Assembly (NCBI GenBank): GCA_009823505.1
Contig: VZQC01000590.1
Span: 651,063-715,062 of the forward strand
Source: Rhizomys pruinosus
Lineage: Eukaryota > Chordata > Mammalia > Rodentia > Spalacidae
DNA length: 64,000 nt
Direction of reading: 5' to 3'
Below the pieces are notes generated by a model, which was not told the origin of the DNA, made no database searches, and saw only the letters and a program-made list of their open reading frames with translations. The number at the start of each line of letters is the position of its first letter. Position 1 is the first letter of the stretch. The translations under genes and the position numbers were made by a program. This document shows positions 20,863 to 32,325 of the stretch, one piece after another.

Positions 20863-22062
20863 GCTGGGATTTTGTCTGGCTTGAGCTTACATGGTGCGTG
20901 TGCATGCCATCAGCACTGCCGTAAGTTCATATGTGTAACTGCCTAGCTGTCTGGAAAACGGTTTCCTTGTGGTCATCTATCACCTCTGGCTCTTACAACA
21001 TTCCCACCTCCTCTTCCACAATGATCCTTGAGCCTTGGGAGGCAAAAGTTTGATATAAATGTCCTAATCATGGAGAAGCACTCTGCCATCTCTCATTTTC
21101 TGTGTGTTGGCCAGCTGTGGGTTTCTGTGTGAACCACCATTTACTGCATAAAGAATCTTCTCTGTTGAGAGTTGAAAGATGCATTAATCTGTGGGTATGA
21201 CAGTAAGACATTAGGAGTCAGTTTAATACTATATCTAGTTGACAGAATAATAGCCTGTCTAGCTTCAGGTTCCCATATCAGTGTCAAGTCTGGGCTCCCT
21301 CTTGTGAAGCAGACCTTAAATCTAATCATGAAGTAGTTGGTTGCTCCCATAACATTCATACCACTATTGCACCAGTGGACATAGCTCTCCATTCAGAGCT
21401 GGGCAAGGTAGATAATTATTTTTCCCTTCTGGTAGCATGCCTTAGACCCTCCAGCACTATGAAAGGTAGGCAGTAGAGATGAGCCTTTAAAGTAAGTACC
21501 AGCTTGATTTCCCCCTTGTTTATTCTATAGCTCATGCATGTAGTGTCTTCAGCAGTAAGGTCTTGCCATCAAGTTAGGGGAAATGGCCCCTGTAATAGGA
21601 TAACTTCTTTTCAGCTCTTTTTATGACATATATGCACATGTTTTAAGATGCTTCTATTGTGGTGATTTCCATATGGCTTTCTCTAAAGGCTTTTAGAGTG
21701 AGCTACCCCTCCTGCTACTCCCTCCTCTGGTCTGCCCTCCCATTCCCCACTCCAATGAACTGTCCTTTCTATTATTCCTATTTCCCCCTTTATATCACTG
21801 CATTTTTTTCTCTCCCTTACTGTGGAGCCCTATGGTATGTCATTTGTATTTTCTAATCAAAACACACATATCTAAAAATGTCAAAGCTAGCATCTATCTA
21901 TGAGAAAGAACATGTGACACTTGTCTTTCTAGGTCTGGGTCACCTCACTTGATGATTATGTCCAGTTACATCCATTGACCTGGGAATTTCATAATTTCCT
22001 TTTTTAAAGTACTGAATAATATTCCATTGTGTAAATGTAGCATATTCAATATCCATTATGGT
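20863..22062 (-). mobile_element. L1 3' end (Lx-like 3' UTR plus ORF2 3' part)
   Basis: Reverse L1. The 3' UTR blocks match 4545-5060 and 23640-25260. The 3' UTR-like part is followed by ORF2-like DNA at 21900-22062 (CATGTGACACTTGTCTTTC, GGTCACCTCACTTG, AATAATATTCCATTGTG). Interrupted on the right by a B2. Confidence 0.8.
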
Positions 22063-22292
22063 ATTTTTATTTTATGTGTATGAGTGCTTTACCTCCATGT
22101 ATGTAACTGTACCATGTATGTAACTGCACCATGTGCATCATGCAATGCCTGTGGAGGCCAGAAGAAGGTTGGGTCCTCTGGAACTAGAGGTGCAGAAGAT
22201 TGTTAGCCACTATGTAGGTGCTAGGAACCAAACTCGGGTCCTTTGAAAGAGTAGCCAGTGCTCTTAACCCCCGAGCCATCTTTCCAGCCCCA
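22063..22292 (-). mobile_element. B2 SINE
   Basis: Reverse B2: GAGGCCAGAAGAAGGTTGG, GGTGCTAGGAACCAAAC, GAGCCATCTTTCCAGCCCC. Older copy with a partial duplication ACCATGTATGTAACTG in the tail half. Confidence 0.88.
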
Positions 22293-23349
22293 TGAGAGAC
22301 TTCTTCCAGTGCTTTTACACATTCAATATTCTCCTGGAGGAGGACATTATTAGCTGGATAAGGGGGAACAGTAATATCTTATGAACATTGTCTATCCAAA
22401 AACGTATGTGCTATTGCATATGTACATACACCTCTACAAAATAATGGAAAAAATCTTTGATGTTTCACACTTGGTGGTTACAACTCGAGACTCTACCAGT
22501 AGTCAAGCTCTTCTCTCTCAGCCACCCTACCCTTCTTTTCCTGCTGAAGCTGGGACTCTGCAAAAGCCCACATCCCTTTTAGCTCTGCTCCTTGATAGGA
22601 ACACCAATAGGGGCCAGGAGCAAGAACTTAGTGGGCTGGGAGATGGAGACAGGAGACTATTTTCTGTTCTCAGGAGAAGAAATCCCATGGTGTCCCCACA
22701 GGTTCACCTGGATCCCTAGCTAAGAAGTGGCCCCCTTAAATCCCTAAGCCCCAGCCCCATAGGGACACTGATTCAAATTCCTATATCCTTATAATTCTCA
22801 TTATTTCCTTGCTATCCTTGAATACTATACCTTTATCTTTGTCTTTTTGTTTTTGTAGTACCTAGTTACTTCTTTACATTAAAATCTGTTAAAATAACAA
22901 GTCACTTTCTTTCAACAACAGGCTGGCTTCAATTTTTCATCCTAATTTTCTACCTATGTTCCATATTTGAGACAAGGTGACAGGTATCTTCCTTAGTCAC
23001 CAGGTAAGGAAGGAATCCCAGGATTTGGTGCTGAGAGTCAGAAAGCGAGCTTGCATCCTGAAGACTGTGTGGATCTCTGGCTTCACCAGGTTTTCCTGTG
23101 CAGGGAGGACTGAGGGCTGAGAGATCTGTGGCTGTCCAGGGTGATGGGTCACCTTGATGCTCCTTCAGTCGTCTGACTAATCTCTTTCAGAGTTGGACTA
23201 AGGAACCAAATACTAATTACTGATTTCTGATTCTGCTGGGTGCTCTCATCAGACCTGACCGATCTCCTTCCTTGACCCCTGGGGCCATCTTCTCCTTTGA
23301 CTTAACTTACATGAGGGCTCTTGTTATACTTCCCCCTTAAATCCCCTCC
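22293..23349. other. Unclassified DNA, possible ERV remnant
   Basis: No gene recognised. The block 22470-22790 is C/T-rich and may derive from an endogenous retrovirus that I cannot name. Confidence 0.35.
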
Positions 23350-23585
23350 TCTGTGTGTGTGTGTTGCATGTGTGTGTACCCATGCCTGACAGTGTAGAGT
23401 TGGAGTTGATATCAGATGACTTCCTTTATCATTTTCAATCTTATTTTTTGAGACAGGGTCTCTCAGTGAACCTGAAACTCTGTTTTGTCTAGGCTGGCTG
23501 GCCAGTAAGACCTGGAGTCCTCCTGCCTCTCATACCCATCCCCAGTGGTGGGATTACAGGCATTCACTACCATACCTAGATATTT
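23350..23585 (-). mobile_element. B4-type SINE
   Basis: Begins with TG-rich sequence, then TTGAGACAGGGTCTCTCAG, GTGAACCTGAAACTC, GGCTGGCTGGCCAGTAAG and GGGATTACAGGC. The ID part is missing. Confidence 0.75.
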
Positions 23586-23639
23586 TTAGTTTTTTATTTT
23601 TGTAAATTTTTAATTAAATTTTCGTATATTTAAAACAGA

Positions 23640-25262
23640 GCATCTCAATCAATTTTAATCATCTTCATCCTCCCACATTGGCACCCTTCCATAGCCCAGC
23701 TTCCTCATCTCCTGAATTCATACATTCTATCATTTGTGTTAAGCCCTATTGTCAAGTTAGTGTCCTCAGATGTTTCTCAGTGCAAGTTCATCCATTGGGG
23801 TCTAGTCAGCCCATCAAGAGTCCTCCCTTTTACGAAGAACAGCTCTTTCTCACCCAGCAGTAATCAGTTTTGACTAAGATTGGGGCTTGTTGCCCATTTC
23901 TACCGGTCTGTGCTGGGTTTTGTCTGCTTGAGTTTGTATGGGTCTTGTGCGTGCTGACACCATTGCTGTAGGTTCCTGAAACCAAAATCCCAGGAGCTTG
24001 TAGGACTCTATTTCCCTATGGCCATGCATCTCTTCCCTGGCTTGTACAATCTTTCCACCCCCTCTTCTGAAATGGCCCCTGATCTCCAGGTGGGTAAAAT
24101 TCAATACAAGAGTCCTGTCCAAGGACCCACACTCTGAAGACTCTTACTCTCCATGCTTTGGCTATTTGTGACCTTTTGTGATTCTGGCCCTCTGTTGCAT
24201 GAGGAAGCTTATTTAATGAGAATTGAGAGATTTATTGGTGTCTATTTTACCCCTGGTTCTATGTTCTGTGAGTCTTAAGTGTAGAAGTGCATCTACATTG
24301 TAGATGCCACTTAGGCTTGGGCAATTCACAGAAAATGTCTGTGTGACCAGTTGTGGTACTCTGTAATAGTCTCTGTTTTGTGCAAAAGAAGTTTCTTTGA
24401 TGAGTGGTGACTGGGCTACTTGTCTGTAAATATAAGTATTCATATTTTGCATATACCAAGAAATTACATTTGTCTAGAGAGGTGACAGCCTATGGTTTTC
24501 TCTAAGATCTATGACCTCTCCAACCATGTGTATTTGGCTATGTTTACAGTACCACACATGAGTTTCCTCCTATTGAGTCTGCTTTAAGTCCAGTTAGGTA
24601 GCTGACGATTGACACCAAGATTAAAGTGCCACTACACCAGTATCATTTGCTACGCTGGTCACTGATGTGATTATTTGACTGAAGCTGGGATTGGATCATC
24701 GATTGACATTCTTCCTTAGCAGCTTGTGTGGCTCTCCAAAGCTATGAGAGCTAACCTTCAGGGGAAGTGGCTTCCAGATCTGTTCCAGCTCCATTGCTCC
24801 AAATCCTGTCTCTGAAGTATGTCCTGTCTTCAGCAATAGGGTCTTAACTTCAGGTTCTGGGAGGCAATCAAGGACTGTGCCAATAGCCTGTGTAATTTGT
24901 GGAGTTTCTTGGACCATCCTGGCCAACAACTCAAAGGAAGGTTTTTCCTGTCTGGCACTGTTTCTTGTTATATAGTCTTTGGCTATACACATGGACTCAT
25001 GTAGATATATTATATGTGTAATTTGTCAGTAGGTTGTTGGACTTATATGATTCCTTTTTTTTAGCTAGGCATTATTTGCCTCTTTCTTCTCTCTCCCTGT
25101 CTAACCCTCCCTCCACACTCTCCCCATTTAAAGTATTCCTATTTTCCTCATTTCTCCCTGATAATTCCTGCCTCCTATGATCCAACCTCTTTTGAACTCC
25201 TTCTGCTCCTTTATCCCCAAGGTCCCTTGTATAACCCTCCCTTCAATTTAAATGCCCAGATT
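23640..25262 (-). mobile_element. L1 3' UTR (Lx-like), long segment
   Basis: Reverse L1 3' region of 1.6 kb sharing ordered blocks with 4545-5060 and 20863-21620, e.g. GGGTTTTGTCTGCTTGAG, CTTCAGCAATAGGGTCTTA and CCCCATTTAAAGTATTCC. Open frames inside (e.g. 24696-24992, minus) have no L1 ORF similarity that I can see. Confidence 0.7.
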
Positions 25263-25326
25263 TTTATGGGAGTGCTAGGGACTGGAACTTAGTTCCTCAG
25301 GCTTATAGAACAAATGCTTTACCCAC
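25263..25326 (-). mobile_element. ID/B4 SINE, left part (split by MaLR)
   Basis: Reverse ID-like head GTGCTAGGGACTGGAAC to ATGCTTTACCCAC. It continues after the retrotransposon at 27380 with CCCACTGAGCCAC, so one SINE was split by the insertion. Confidence 0.8.
25322..25326 (+). repeat. Left TSD of MaLR element (CCCAC)
   Basis: CCCAC directly before the 5' LTR, identical to 27380-27384 after the 3' LTR. A 5-bp duplication is usual for ERVL-type integrases. Confidence 0.9.
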
Positions 25327-25683
25327 TGTGGTGGTTTGGATGAGTGTCCCCCATAGGTTCTAGGTATTCAGACATTTGTCTCCAGTTGGTGGTGCTGTTT
25401 TTGGAGGTCTTGGAGGGTGTGGCCGTACTAGAGGAAGAGCATTGTTGGGGGCAGGCTTAGTGAGTTTTAACAAGCCTCGTGGTCTATAGTTGCTCTCTCT
25501 GTTTCCTGTACTCTTTGCGAGATGTGACCCTTGGGTTGCTGCTCCAGATCCAGCCACCACACCTCCCACCACAATGGACTCTAATTCCCTGGAACTGCCA
25601 ATCGTAAGCTCAAATAAACTCTTCCTTTTATAAGTTCCTTGGTCATGGTGCTTTATCACAGCAACAGAAAACTGACTAATACA
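25327..25683 (+). repeat. 5' LTR of MaLR element
   Basis: Starts TGTGGTGGTTTGG and ends GACTAATACA. Carries CAAATAAACTC as polyadenylation signal (AATAAA). Confidence 0.95.
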
Positions 25684-25691
25684 GTTATTAG

Positions 25692-26513
25692 TACCAGGAG
25701 TGGGTGCTGGCTGTGAAGAACCTGACCATGTGTATGTTTGGAGAAGTGTGGAAGACTTTGGAACTTTGGGCTGGAAAGGCTGTTGACTATTGTAAGCAGA
25801 GCTTAAAGGGCCATTCTAGTGGAGGCCTGGAAGAAAGCATGGCTGCAAAAGATGTGGTTCCAGGGGAAAATAAAGACTTAGGCAGCAACCAGGATATTTT
25901 GATAAAGAGTGTGGCAGCAGTTTTCCCAGAGCCCAAATGCTTGCCTGATGCTAAGTTGAAAAGCAATGGACCAATGTCTTTGGCGGAGGATATTTCAAGA
26001 CAGCCTAATGTAGAAATGGTGGTGTGGCTTTTAATGGTGAATATTATACAGATCTACAGTGAAAAAGAGCAGATGGGGCAGAAAGAAATGCAGAATGTAC
26101 AGTTTGGATCTAAAAACTGCACTAGGAAGATTAAAGGTGTGGCCAAGGCATGTGAAGGAGAGGCTCCCTTTCATAAGGAGATTAAAGCAATTAAGGAGAG
26201 GCCTGGAGATTTACAAGTAAACAAAAGAATCAGTACCTTCAGGGCAAGACCACACCCAGCTAATCCTCCAACAAGTCCAGGGCAGAGAAAAGTTGCAAAT
26301 ATGGTTGAAATAAGCCAGGGTCCATCCCAAAATTGCAGCCAAACTTGGCAGTTTCATTCATATGGTGCTGGCTTTAGAGGCATGAAGTTTGCAAGAGTGA
26401 AGGGGTCATCAGTTCTTCCTCCACAGTTTCAGAGAGCTGCCAAGGTCAGGCAGAGTGCAGCAGGGGTGTCCCTACATGAAGTAGGCCCTGATAAGCCTTG
26501 TGTGAAGCTGTGA
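25692..26513 (+). pseudogene. Long open frame in MaLR internal region (gag-derived candidate)
   Basis: The frame is open from 25692 to a stop at 26511-26513. The first ATG is at 25728, giving about 261 codons; a GTG at 25704 also lies in frame. MaLR internal regions are known to keep a gag-like remnant, and this position fits. I see no zinc knuckle, protease motif or signal peptide. The product would be basic, with a Lys/Gln-rich middle. The downstream half of the internal region holds only short frames (e.g. 26632-26919). It is odd that such a frame survived in an element whose LTRs differ by ~5%. It may be a young subfamily with a conserved frame, or chance. Confidence 0.55.
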
Positions 26514-27020
26514 ATGTGAAGCCTAGTTGGCAGCGGAGACCCCAAGAAGACATTTGAGATGCCAGACCTGTGAGATATTTGCCAAGGAGAGCTGCATACA
26601 GGAAATGGTACCGGCCTAAAAAAAGAGATGTATGTTGCAAGCAAAGCTGGAAGAGCTGAGCCATCTAAGCCCTTTGGAAGTCAAGTCCCAGAAGTTGCAT
26701 GTGGAGTTACAGGACTTGGCGTTTGCCATGCTGGTTTTCGGTCTTGTTTTGGTCCAGTATTTCCTCACTATGCCTCTATTCCTCCCTTTTGGAATGGGAA
26801 TGTGTATACGGTTCCACTGTACATTGGGAGTATGTAATTTGTCTTTTGATTTTACAGGAGCTTACAGTTTAAGAGATTGGCCTGAGTCTCAGAAGAGACT
26901 TTGGACTGTGGACTTTTGAATGGCATTGAAACTGGTAAAGACTATGGGGACTTTTAAGGTTGGACTAAATGCATTTTACATTTTATATGGTCAGGAGCCT
27001 ATGGGGGCCAGGGAGTGGAA

Positions 27021-27379
27021 TGTGGTGGTTTGGATGAGTGTCCCCCATAGGCTCTAGGTATTCAGACATTTGTCTCCAGTTGGTGGCGCTGTTTTTGGAG
27101 GTCTTGGAGGGTGTGGCCGTGCTAGAGGAAGAGCGTTGTTGGGGGCAGGCTTAGTGAGTTTTAACAAGCCTCGTGGTCTACAGTTGCTCTCTCTGTTTCC
27201 TGTACTCTTTGCGAGATGTGACCGTCGGTTTACTGCTCCAGATCCAGCCGCCACGCCTCCCGCCACAATGGACTCTAATTCCCTGAAATGGCCAATCGTA
27301 AGCTCAAACAAACTCTTCCTTTTATAAGTTCCTTGGTCATGGTGCTTTATCACAGCAACTGAAAAAACTGACTAATACA
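27021..27379 (+). repeat. 3' LTR of MaLR element
   Basis: Near-identical to the 5' LTR. The polyadenylation signal reads AACAAA here instead of AATAAA, and CpGs are better kept than in the 5' copy. Confidence 0.95.
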
Positions 27380-27397
27380 CCCACTGAGCCACTCCCC
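27380..27397 (-). mobile_element. ID/B4 SINE, right part, with right TSD
   Basis: CCCAC (TSD, 27380-27384) then TGAGCCACTCCCC continues the SINE interrupted at 25326. Confidence 0.78.
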
Positions 27398-28046
27398 ACC
27401 CACCTTGAGACTTTTAATCACCTTTGTGACCATGAACTCAACTGTATCCCCTGATTCTCCCTGGATGGCTTGAGTCATCTCTGTGATTTTCCTAGTAACC
27501 ACTCCGGCCCTTGCCGAGCCCCATTGGTGCTGCCAAACTGCTACCTCCTTAGGAAACTGCTTCATGTCCTTAAGCCATCTTCAGAACATTCTCTGCTGGG
27601 GTTTCTACCTCTCTTACTCATTCTTTGGGTCTCAGTTTGAGAACCAGTCCTCCTCAGAGCAGGGGTCCCTGATTCCTGTCAGAACACAGTCTCTTTGGTT
27701 TCCACAGAACACCTATCCCTATTGCAACTGGTAGCTGCATTTCTATTTGTGTTGTTATCAGTGTGACACAGCCAGATTCCTTGGGGGTTCTGTCACTCCT
27801 TGCCAGATTGGGGTCCAAGTGTGTTCTGTTTTTGTCACCTAACGCCCAGCAACTTGGGCCCATGAAAATGTTTAAGAGCCTGGTGAGCACTGAGGGAATG
27901 ACTGAACAATTGAAGGAAGCAGGTGAAGATTTTTTGAAGACAAAATTGAAGACAAAAATGTGAGAGAGCTTGCTCTTAGGACTGATAGGTCCTAAGAACT
28001 GAGTGAATCCCAGGGACCACAAAGTAGCAGTGTAGACAAGGAATGG
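27398..28046. other. Unclassified DNA
   Basis: No gene recognised. A short direct duplication GAAGACAAAA/TTGAAGACAAAA lies near 27936-27960. Confidence 0.4.
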
Positions 28047-28372
28047 TGTGGTGGTTTGAATGGGAAAATCCCCCATAGGCTCACAGACTTTAGCAAGTGG
28101 TTTCCAGTGGGTGGCTGTGTTTGGGGATGGTATGGAGGAAGCAGGCTACTGGAGGTGGGCTTTGAGAGTTTGTAGTCTCAACTCACTTCAGTTCTCACTC
28201 TCTCTGCTTCCTGTGTGCCCTTGAGATGTGAGCTCTCACCTTCCCACTCTGGCACCACGTGTCCCCTGCCATATGGACATTCAGCCCTCTGGACTGTGAG
28301 CCAAAATAAACTCTTCCTCGCATTGCTTTGGTCTGGGTATTTTGTCACAGCAACAGAAAAGTAACTAACACA
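28047..28372 (+). mobile_element. Solo MaLR LTR
   Basis: Starts TGTGGTGGTTTGAATGG, contains CCCCCATAGGCTCA, AAAATAAACTC (polyadenylation) and ends AAGTAACTAACACA. Related to, but clearly different from, the LTRs of 25327-27379. No clean 5-bp TSD. Confidence 0.9.
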
Positions 28373-29072
28373 TGTGGATCTCCAGGCCTCCTTATAAGTA
28401 GCTGGTGTGTGGGCAAGAGTGAATCTCCAGGTTTCCTATGGGCAGTTACAGTGTCGTCAGAAGCAGGCATCCTCTGGGTAGCTGTAGTGCAGACACAGGC
28501 CAGTCTCCAGGCCTCCTCTAGTAGGTTTCACTCATCTGGCCACTTCATAGTCTCCTGTCAGGGCCTGTGGTTTCTATATTGACTTCCCTAACAGGAGACA
28601 ACCTCTTCAAGCCTTGGCCTCGATTTGTCCTTCCTGACACTGCAGACAATCAGTTTTTTCTGATTGCTCTACCCACCATGAATAATTATTACTGTTATTA
28701 TTAGACCCAAAGCATAACAAGTAAACAGCTCTCTTAAAAGCCTTCTGACATTACTACATATAAAGACCCTCAAGGTAGTGCTGACATTGACAGGGCTCAC
28801 AATGCACTGTATTTGCAGGATTTGAGTGAAAACAAGGCTCCCTATGGAGGGTTTTGAAAGACAGTATTCCCTAGAGGTTAACAGTGATAAACTTGAATTC
28901 TTAAAATATGCAAGCACTCCTTGTGTTCTGAGCCAGGCACCTGGAGTTTTCCATGCTCTGCCCTGGTTGCTATTAACATGATGTCATTAACTCCAGTTGC
29001 TAGGTGAAGACTCAGCTGAGTTCAATGATTTGACTTACTCTGGGGTGAGCTGAAAGTTAGAAATAGAGCTGG
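28373..29072. other. Unclassified DNA with degenerate short repeats
   Basis: The phrase CTCCAGGCCTCCT or CTCCAGGTTTCCT recurs near 28380, 28423 and 28506, with TAGCTG-type spacers. It may be an old tandem array or retroviral remnant. No gene recognised. Confidence 0.4.
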
Positions 29073-29330
29073 AGGGGCTGGAGAGATGGCTCAGTGGTTT
29101 TGAGCATTGGCTGCTCTTGCAGAAGACCTGGATTCGAATCCCAGCTCCCACATGGCAACTAACAACTGTCTGTAACCCCAGTTCCTGAGGATCCGACTCC
29201 TTCTTCTGTCCTCCATGGGCACTGCACGACATGTGTGCATTTACACGCATGCAGGCATAACCCATACACAATAAATAAATAAATAAATAAATAAATAAAC
29301 AAACAAATAAATAAACAAATAAATAAATGT
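29073..29330 (+). mobile_element. B2 SINE with (TAAA)n tail
   Basis: Forward B2: GGGGCTGGAGAGATGGCTC, GGATTCGAATCCC (B box), CTCCATGGGCACTGCACGAC. Tail of TAAA/CAAA units at 29271-29330. Confidence 0.95.
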
Positions 29331-29360
29331 AACAAAAAGATTACTTTTAAAACATAATAC

Positions 29361-29507
29361 CAGGGCTGGGCACGTGCCTTTAATCCTAGCACTTGGGAAG
29401 CAGAGGCAGGCAGATCTCTGTGAGTTCAAGGGCCAGCCTGGTCTACATAATGAGCTCCAGGCCAGCTGGGACTAAAGGGAGACCCTGCCTTAAAAAGACC
29501 AAAAAAA
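29361..29507 (+). mobile_element. B1 SINE with TSD
   Basis: Forward B1 with an A13 tail. AATACCAGG repeated on both sides. Confidence 0.93.
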
Positions 29508-29515
29508 AAAAAATA

Positions 29516-30989
29516 CCAGGAAGATTCAGCTGGGTTCTGACCATAATCCCTGCCAATCACAGTCCACCATGTCTGGTACTTCTGGTGCAGACTACACCTG
29601 AACACCGGAAGCAAGAGAGCCTTTCCTTCCCATGGACTCTACAAGCAAGACCTTCACTTTGAGTTCAACAGAGGAAGCAGCAGTTTTGAACTCCTTTTGT
29701 TCCCTCAAAGTAGTTCAGTTATGTAATATTAAAATACAATTCTCTGTTTAGATTTTGTATTTTATAATCTATCCCCATCAAAGACCAGGAAAGTCAGTTC
29801 AAGTAGGTCATTACTAAAGAAGGAGCGAAATGTGAAAAGTCAGTGTAGCTTAAGCTCCCACTAAAAGATAACAATCTATTTAGAGAAGCGTAGATATTGA
29901 TTGTGTACAATTGGGGAAATGCTGAAAAAATTACTGTCAGTGTCAGTGAGGGCAGAAGAGACTGGGAAGGTGTTAGGGAAATGTCCAGAGAGTCCAGGAA
30001 TCTCAGAGCCGGAAGACACAAAGATAACACAGGCCAGTGTGCTGCTGTTCACTCCTTGCTGGGCACATCCTGTCCTGTCCCATCTTGGGCTGGTTCTGTT
30101 CCTGGGATAGCTGTTCTTTTATGATGTGACCAAGGCATCAGGTTAGATTTTTGCACTGGTTTTTGGAAGCTTTTTTTTCTCTCCCCCAGAAGCGGCCAAA
30201 CAGTTCTTATCCTCAAGATCCAGCAATTTGTTGAAGGCAGATATATAACCAAAGCTGGGGCAGGCAGATTGGAAGAGGCAAAAGGGAAATAAATCATTTT
30301 TAATCCAAATGTTTCTGATAACTTCAGTAGATAAAATTTATACTAGGTGCACTTTATTTGCAAGGAAACCACAGCATAGTTGATACTTTTTTCCCAAGGG
30401 GAAAAAAAAATCTTTGGAAAAAGTTTGATTTAATATAGTACAAGAGTTGAAGCCAATATTTTTAAAATCTTCTGTTTTCTGTACTTAGACACCATTGTCT
30501 CACCTTTTCAAAATGGTTCCCAGGGACAGATAAGTTAATTAAACAGTTGGGTTGTTTGCCTGTTTCTGTGGTGTGTTATAGTGGTCAGTGCTCTAGGTTC
30601 AATATCAAATGTGTGAAAATCTCCAAGCTAGGAATCCAATGTCCTCGTCAGATAATTTTGGTAGAGAAAATAAATATTCTTTATTTGCAGGCACAGTTAA
30701 TGGGCTGCATTTTTCCCATTCCTTGTCAGAACTGGGGAATACAGAGTCATTTAAATGAACTCAAGCTGGACAATGTCCAAATGAACTCGTTCAAAAGAGA
30801 GATCTATTCCTCAGTGCTCTTTGAAACTGTACATTTAGCTGGTCTTTTACTGCATGCTGTATGCATACTTAGGAGAAACCCCCAGAAGGATTGCACCCTT
30901 GGGCATTTTTTGAAGGGAAAAGAGTCAAGGACATTACTTGCTAGAAAACATGATTTGACGTGAGGCAGAACGTATTTGTGATGTTCCAT
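29516..30989. other. Unique sequence, 1.5 kb
   Basis: No recognised repeat or exon. A 138-codon frame at 30547-30963 lacks a recognisable domain and a supporting promoter or splice context. Confidence 0.45.
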
Positions 30990-31005
30990 AAAACTCCTTT
31001 CTCTG

Positions 31006-31145
31006 CTGAGCGTGGTGGCGCACGCCTTTAATCCTAGCACTTGGGAGGCAGAGGCAGGTGGATCTTTGTGAGTTCAGGCCAGCCTGGTCTACAGAGTGAG
31101 TTCCAGGACAGCTGGGGCTACAGGGAGACCCTGTCTCGAAAAGAC

Positions 31146-31173
<28 letters not shown>
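31006..31173 (+). mobile_element. B1 SINE, very young, 16-bp TSD
   Basis: Near-consensus forward B1 with an A tail of about 31. TSD AAAACTCCTTTCTCTG at 30990-31005 and 31174-31189, perfectly matched. Confidence 0.97.
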
Positions 31174-31180
<7 letters not shown>

Positions 31181-31189
31181 CTTTCTCTG

Positions 31190-31708
31190 TATCACCTTTG
31201 CAAGGGTTGAGACTCTTCCCTTCTCCCTCCCCATCTTCCTGATGACCAGAACCATGGGTGGTGTTTGATCTCTCACTAGGGGTTAGCCGCCCTGCCCTGG
31301 TGAAGGACTTGCAAGGATGGATGCGAGGGCCTGCGCTTGAGGATGCCCTGTGTTTAATGTGCCACACTGCCTTGGAGCAGAGCATAGCAGATGACTTCTA
31401 AGGGAAAGAAGGAAGCTTAATTTTCAGGCCCACTGACTCTCTGGCCTCTTTATAAGACCTGTCAGCCTGTGGAAGATCTTCCTGACAGGCTGGAGAGATT
31501 TTCTGTGCAGATGGAGCCTGCTGTCCAGTGGCTGGTGGTGGAGTTCAGGGAGGGGTCGTGACTGTCAGCATGGGCGTTGCTTTGTCACTGAAAGATTTCC
31601 ACCAATACCAAACACGGGAGAGGGGGAATATTCCAGCTTTAAACAATTTGAGCTATAACAAGGTTTTTTCTTTTTGTGAAGGGGCAAGAGGAGAGAGAGG
31701 GGGAGTGT
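31190..31708. other. Unique sequence
   Basis: No gene or repeat recognised. A small inverted repeat CCTGTCAG/CTGACAGG lies at about 31459-31490. Confidence 0.45.
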
Positions 31709-31945
31709 CTTAGCAACTTAAGGTAGCTACTTAAAGAAGCAAGAGTTTATTCTGCCTCACAGGTCAAAGGTGCTTGATTTCTGTTTTGTTTTTTTTTTCC
31801 TCTTTATTCATTCTGGGACCCCAGCCACCCATATTCAGGGTGAGCCTCTCCTCCTCAGACCCCTCTGGAAATATCCTCACTGACATGCTGAGAGGTGTGC
31901 CCCCTGGGTGATTCCAAATCCCATAAAGTTTACACTCCACCCCCC
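31709..31945 (-). mobile_element. MaLR-like LTR remnant
   Basis: Reverse LTR 3' end TGTCTTAGCAACTT, AAGAGTTTATTCTGCCTCAC and GGTGATTCCAAATCCCATAAAG. Much of the centre is lost. Confidence 0.45.
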
Positions 31946-32312
31946 TTTCGCTTTAAGTCAGAAAAGCATCAGAAGGTAAACCATCTATTAATGGATTATT
32001 ATTGTTTTGCTAGCCAATGTTTTTGAAATGTCACCCATGTACCAATTTCCTCTGATAAGATTCAGTGCCAATTCTATATAGTATTTGGGTGACCTGGGGC
32101 CATCAAAGCATCTGTAAATTTAGGGCTGTCTTCAGACATGCTGCGCTGGCAACGTCTAGATGATCTTGTGCTCATTCTTGTGTGGGGTGCTGCCATGGTG
32201 GTGGAGAGAGTGCTGAATTTGGAATATTTTGACATTCTGGCTGGTGGAATCTTTGTGAACACTGTGTGACCTGGTCCTTGGATGGGACTTTGCTGAGGTT
32301 TCACGTGAGGAT
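31946..32312. other. Unclassified DNA
   Basis: No recognised repeat. A 76-codon minus-strand frame (32074-32304) resembles no protein I know. A decayed processed pseudogene is possible but unproven. Confidence 0.35.
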
Positions 32313-32325
32313 AAGAACCTTTCCT

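Larger units (their letters stand above)
25327..27379 (+). mobile_element. Complete ERVL-MaLR retrotransposon
   Basis: LTR (357 bp), internal region (1337 bp), LTR (359 bp), total 2053 bp. LTRs begin TG and end CA. The internal region starts with GTACCAGGAGTGGGTGCTGG and ends with GACTTTGGACTGTGGAC-type sequence and a purine-rich run before the 3' LTR, the layout known from mammalian MaLR internal regions. MaLRs lack pol and depend on ERVL enzymes. The LTRs differ at about 17 sites by hand count (~5%), many at CpG positions. The element split an ID/B4 SINE. Confidence 0.93.

Noticed and set aside
23640..25262. Open frames as a gene (e.g. 24696-24992, minus)
   Set aside because: The region is an L1 3' UTR-like repeat also present at 4545 and 20863.
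30650..30690. Splice acceptor-like TTTATTTGCAG near 30682-30692
   Set aside because: The downstream frame is not recognisable as an exon, and single AG sites after T-rich DNA are common.
30547..30963. 138-codon plus-strand frame
   Set aside because: Not recognised and with no flanking gene structure. Length alone is not sufficient in AT-moderate unique DNA.
32074..32304. 76-codon minus-strand frame as possible processed pseudogene
   Set aside because: Could not be matched to a known protein in any frame. Left as unclassified DNA.
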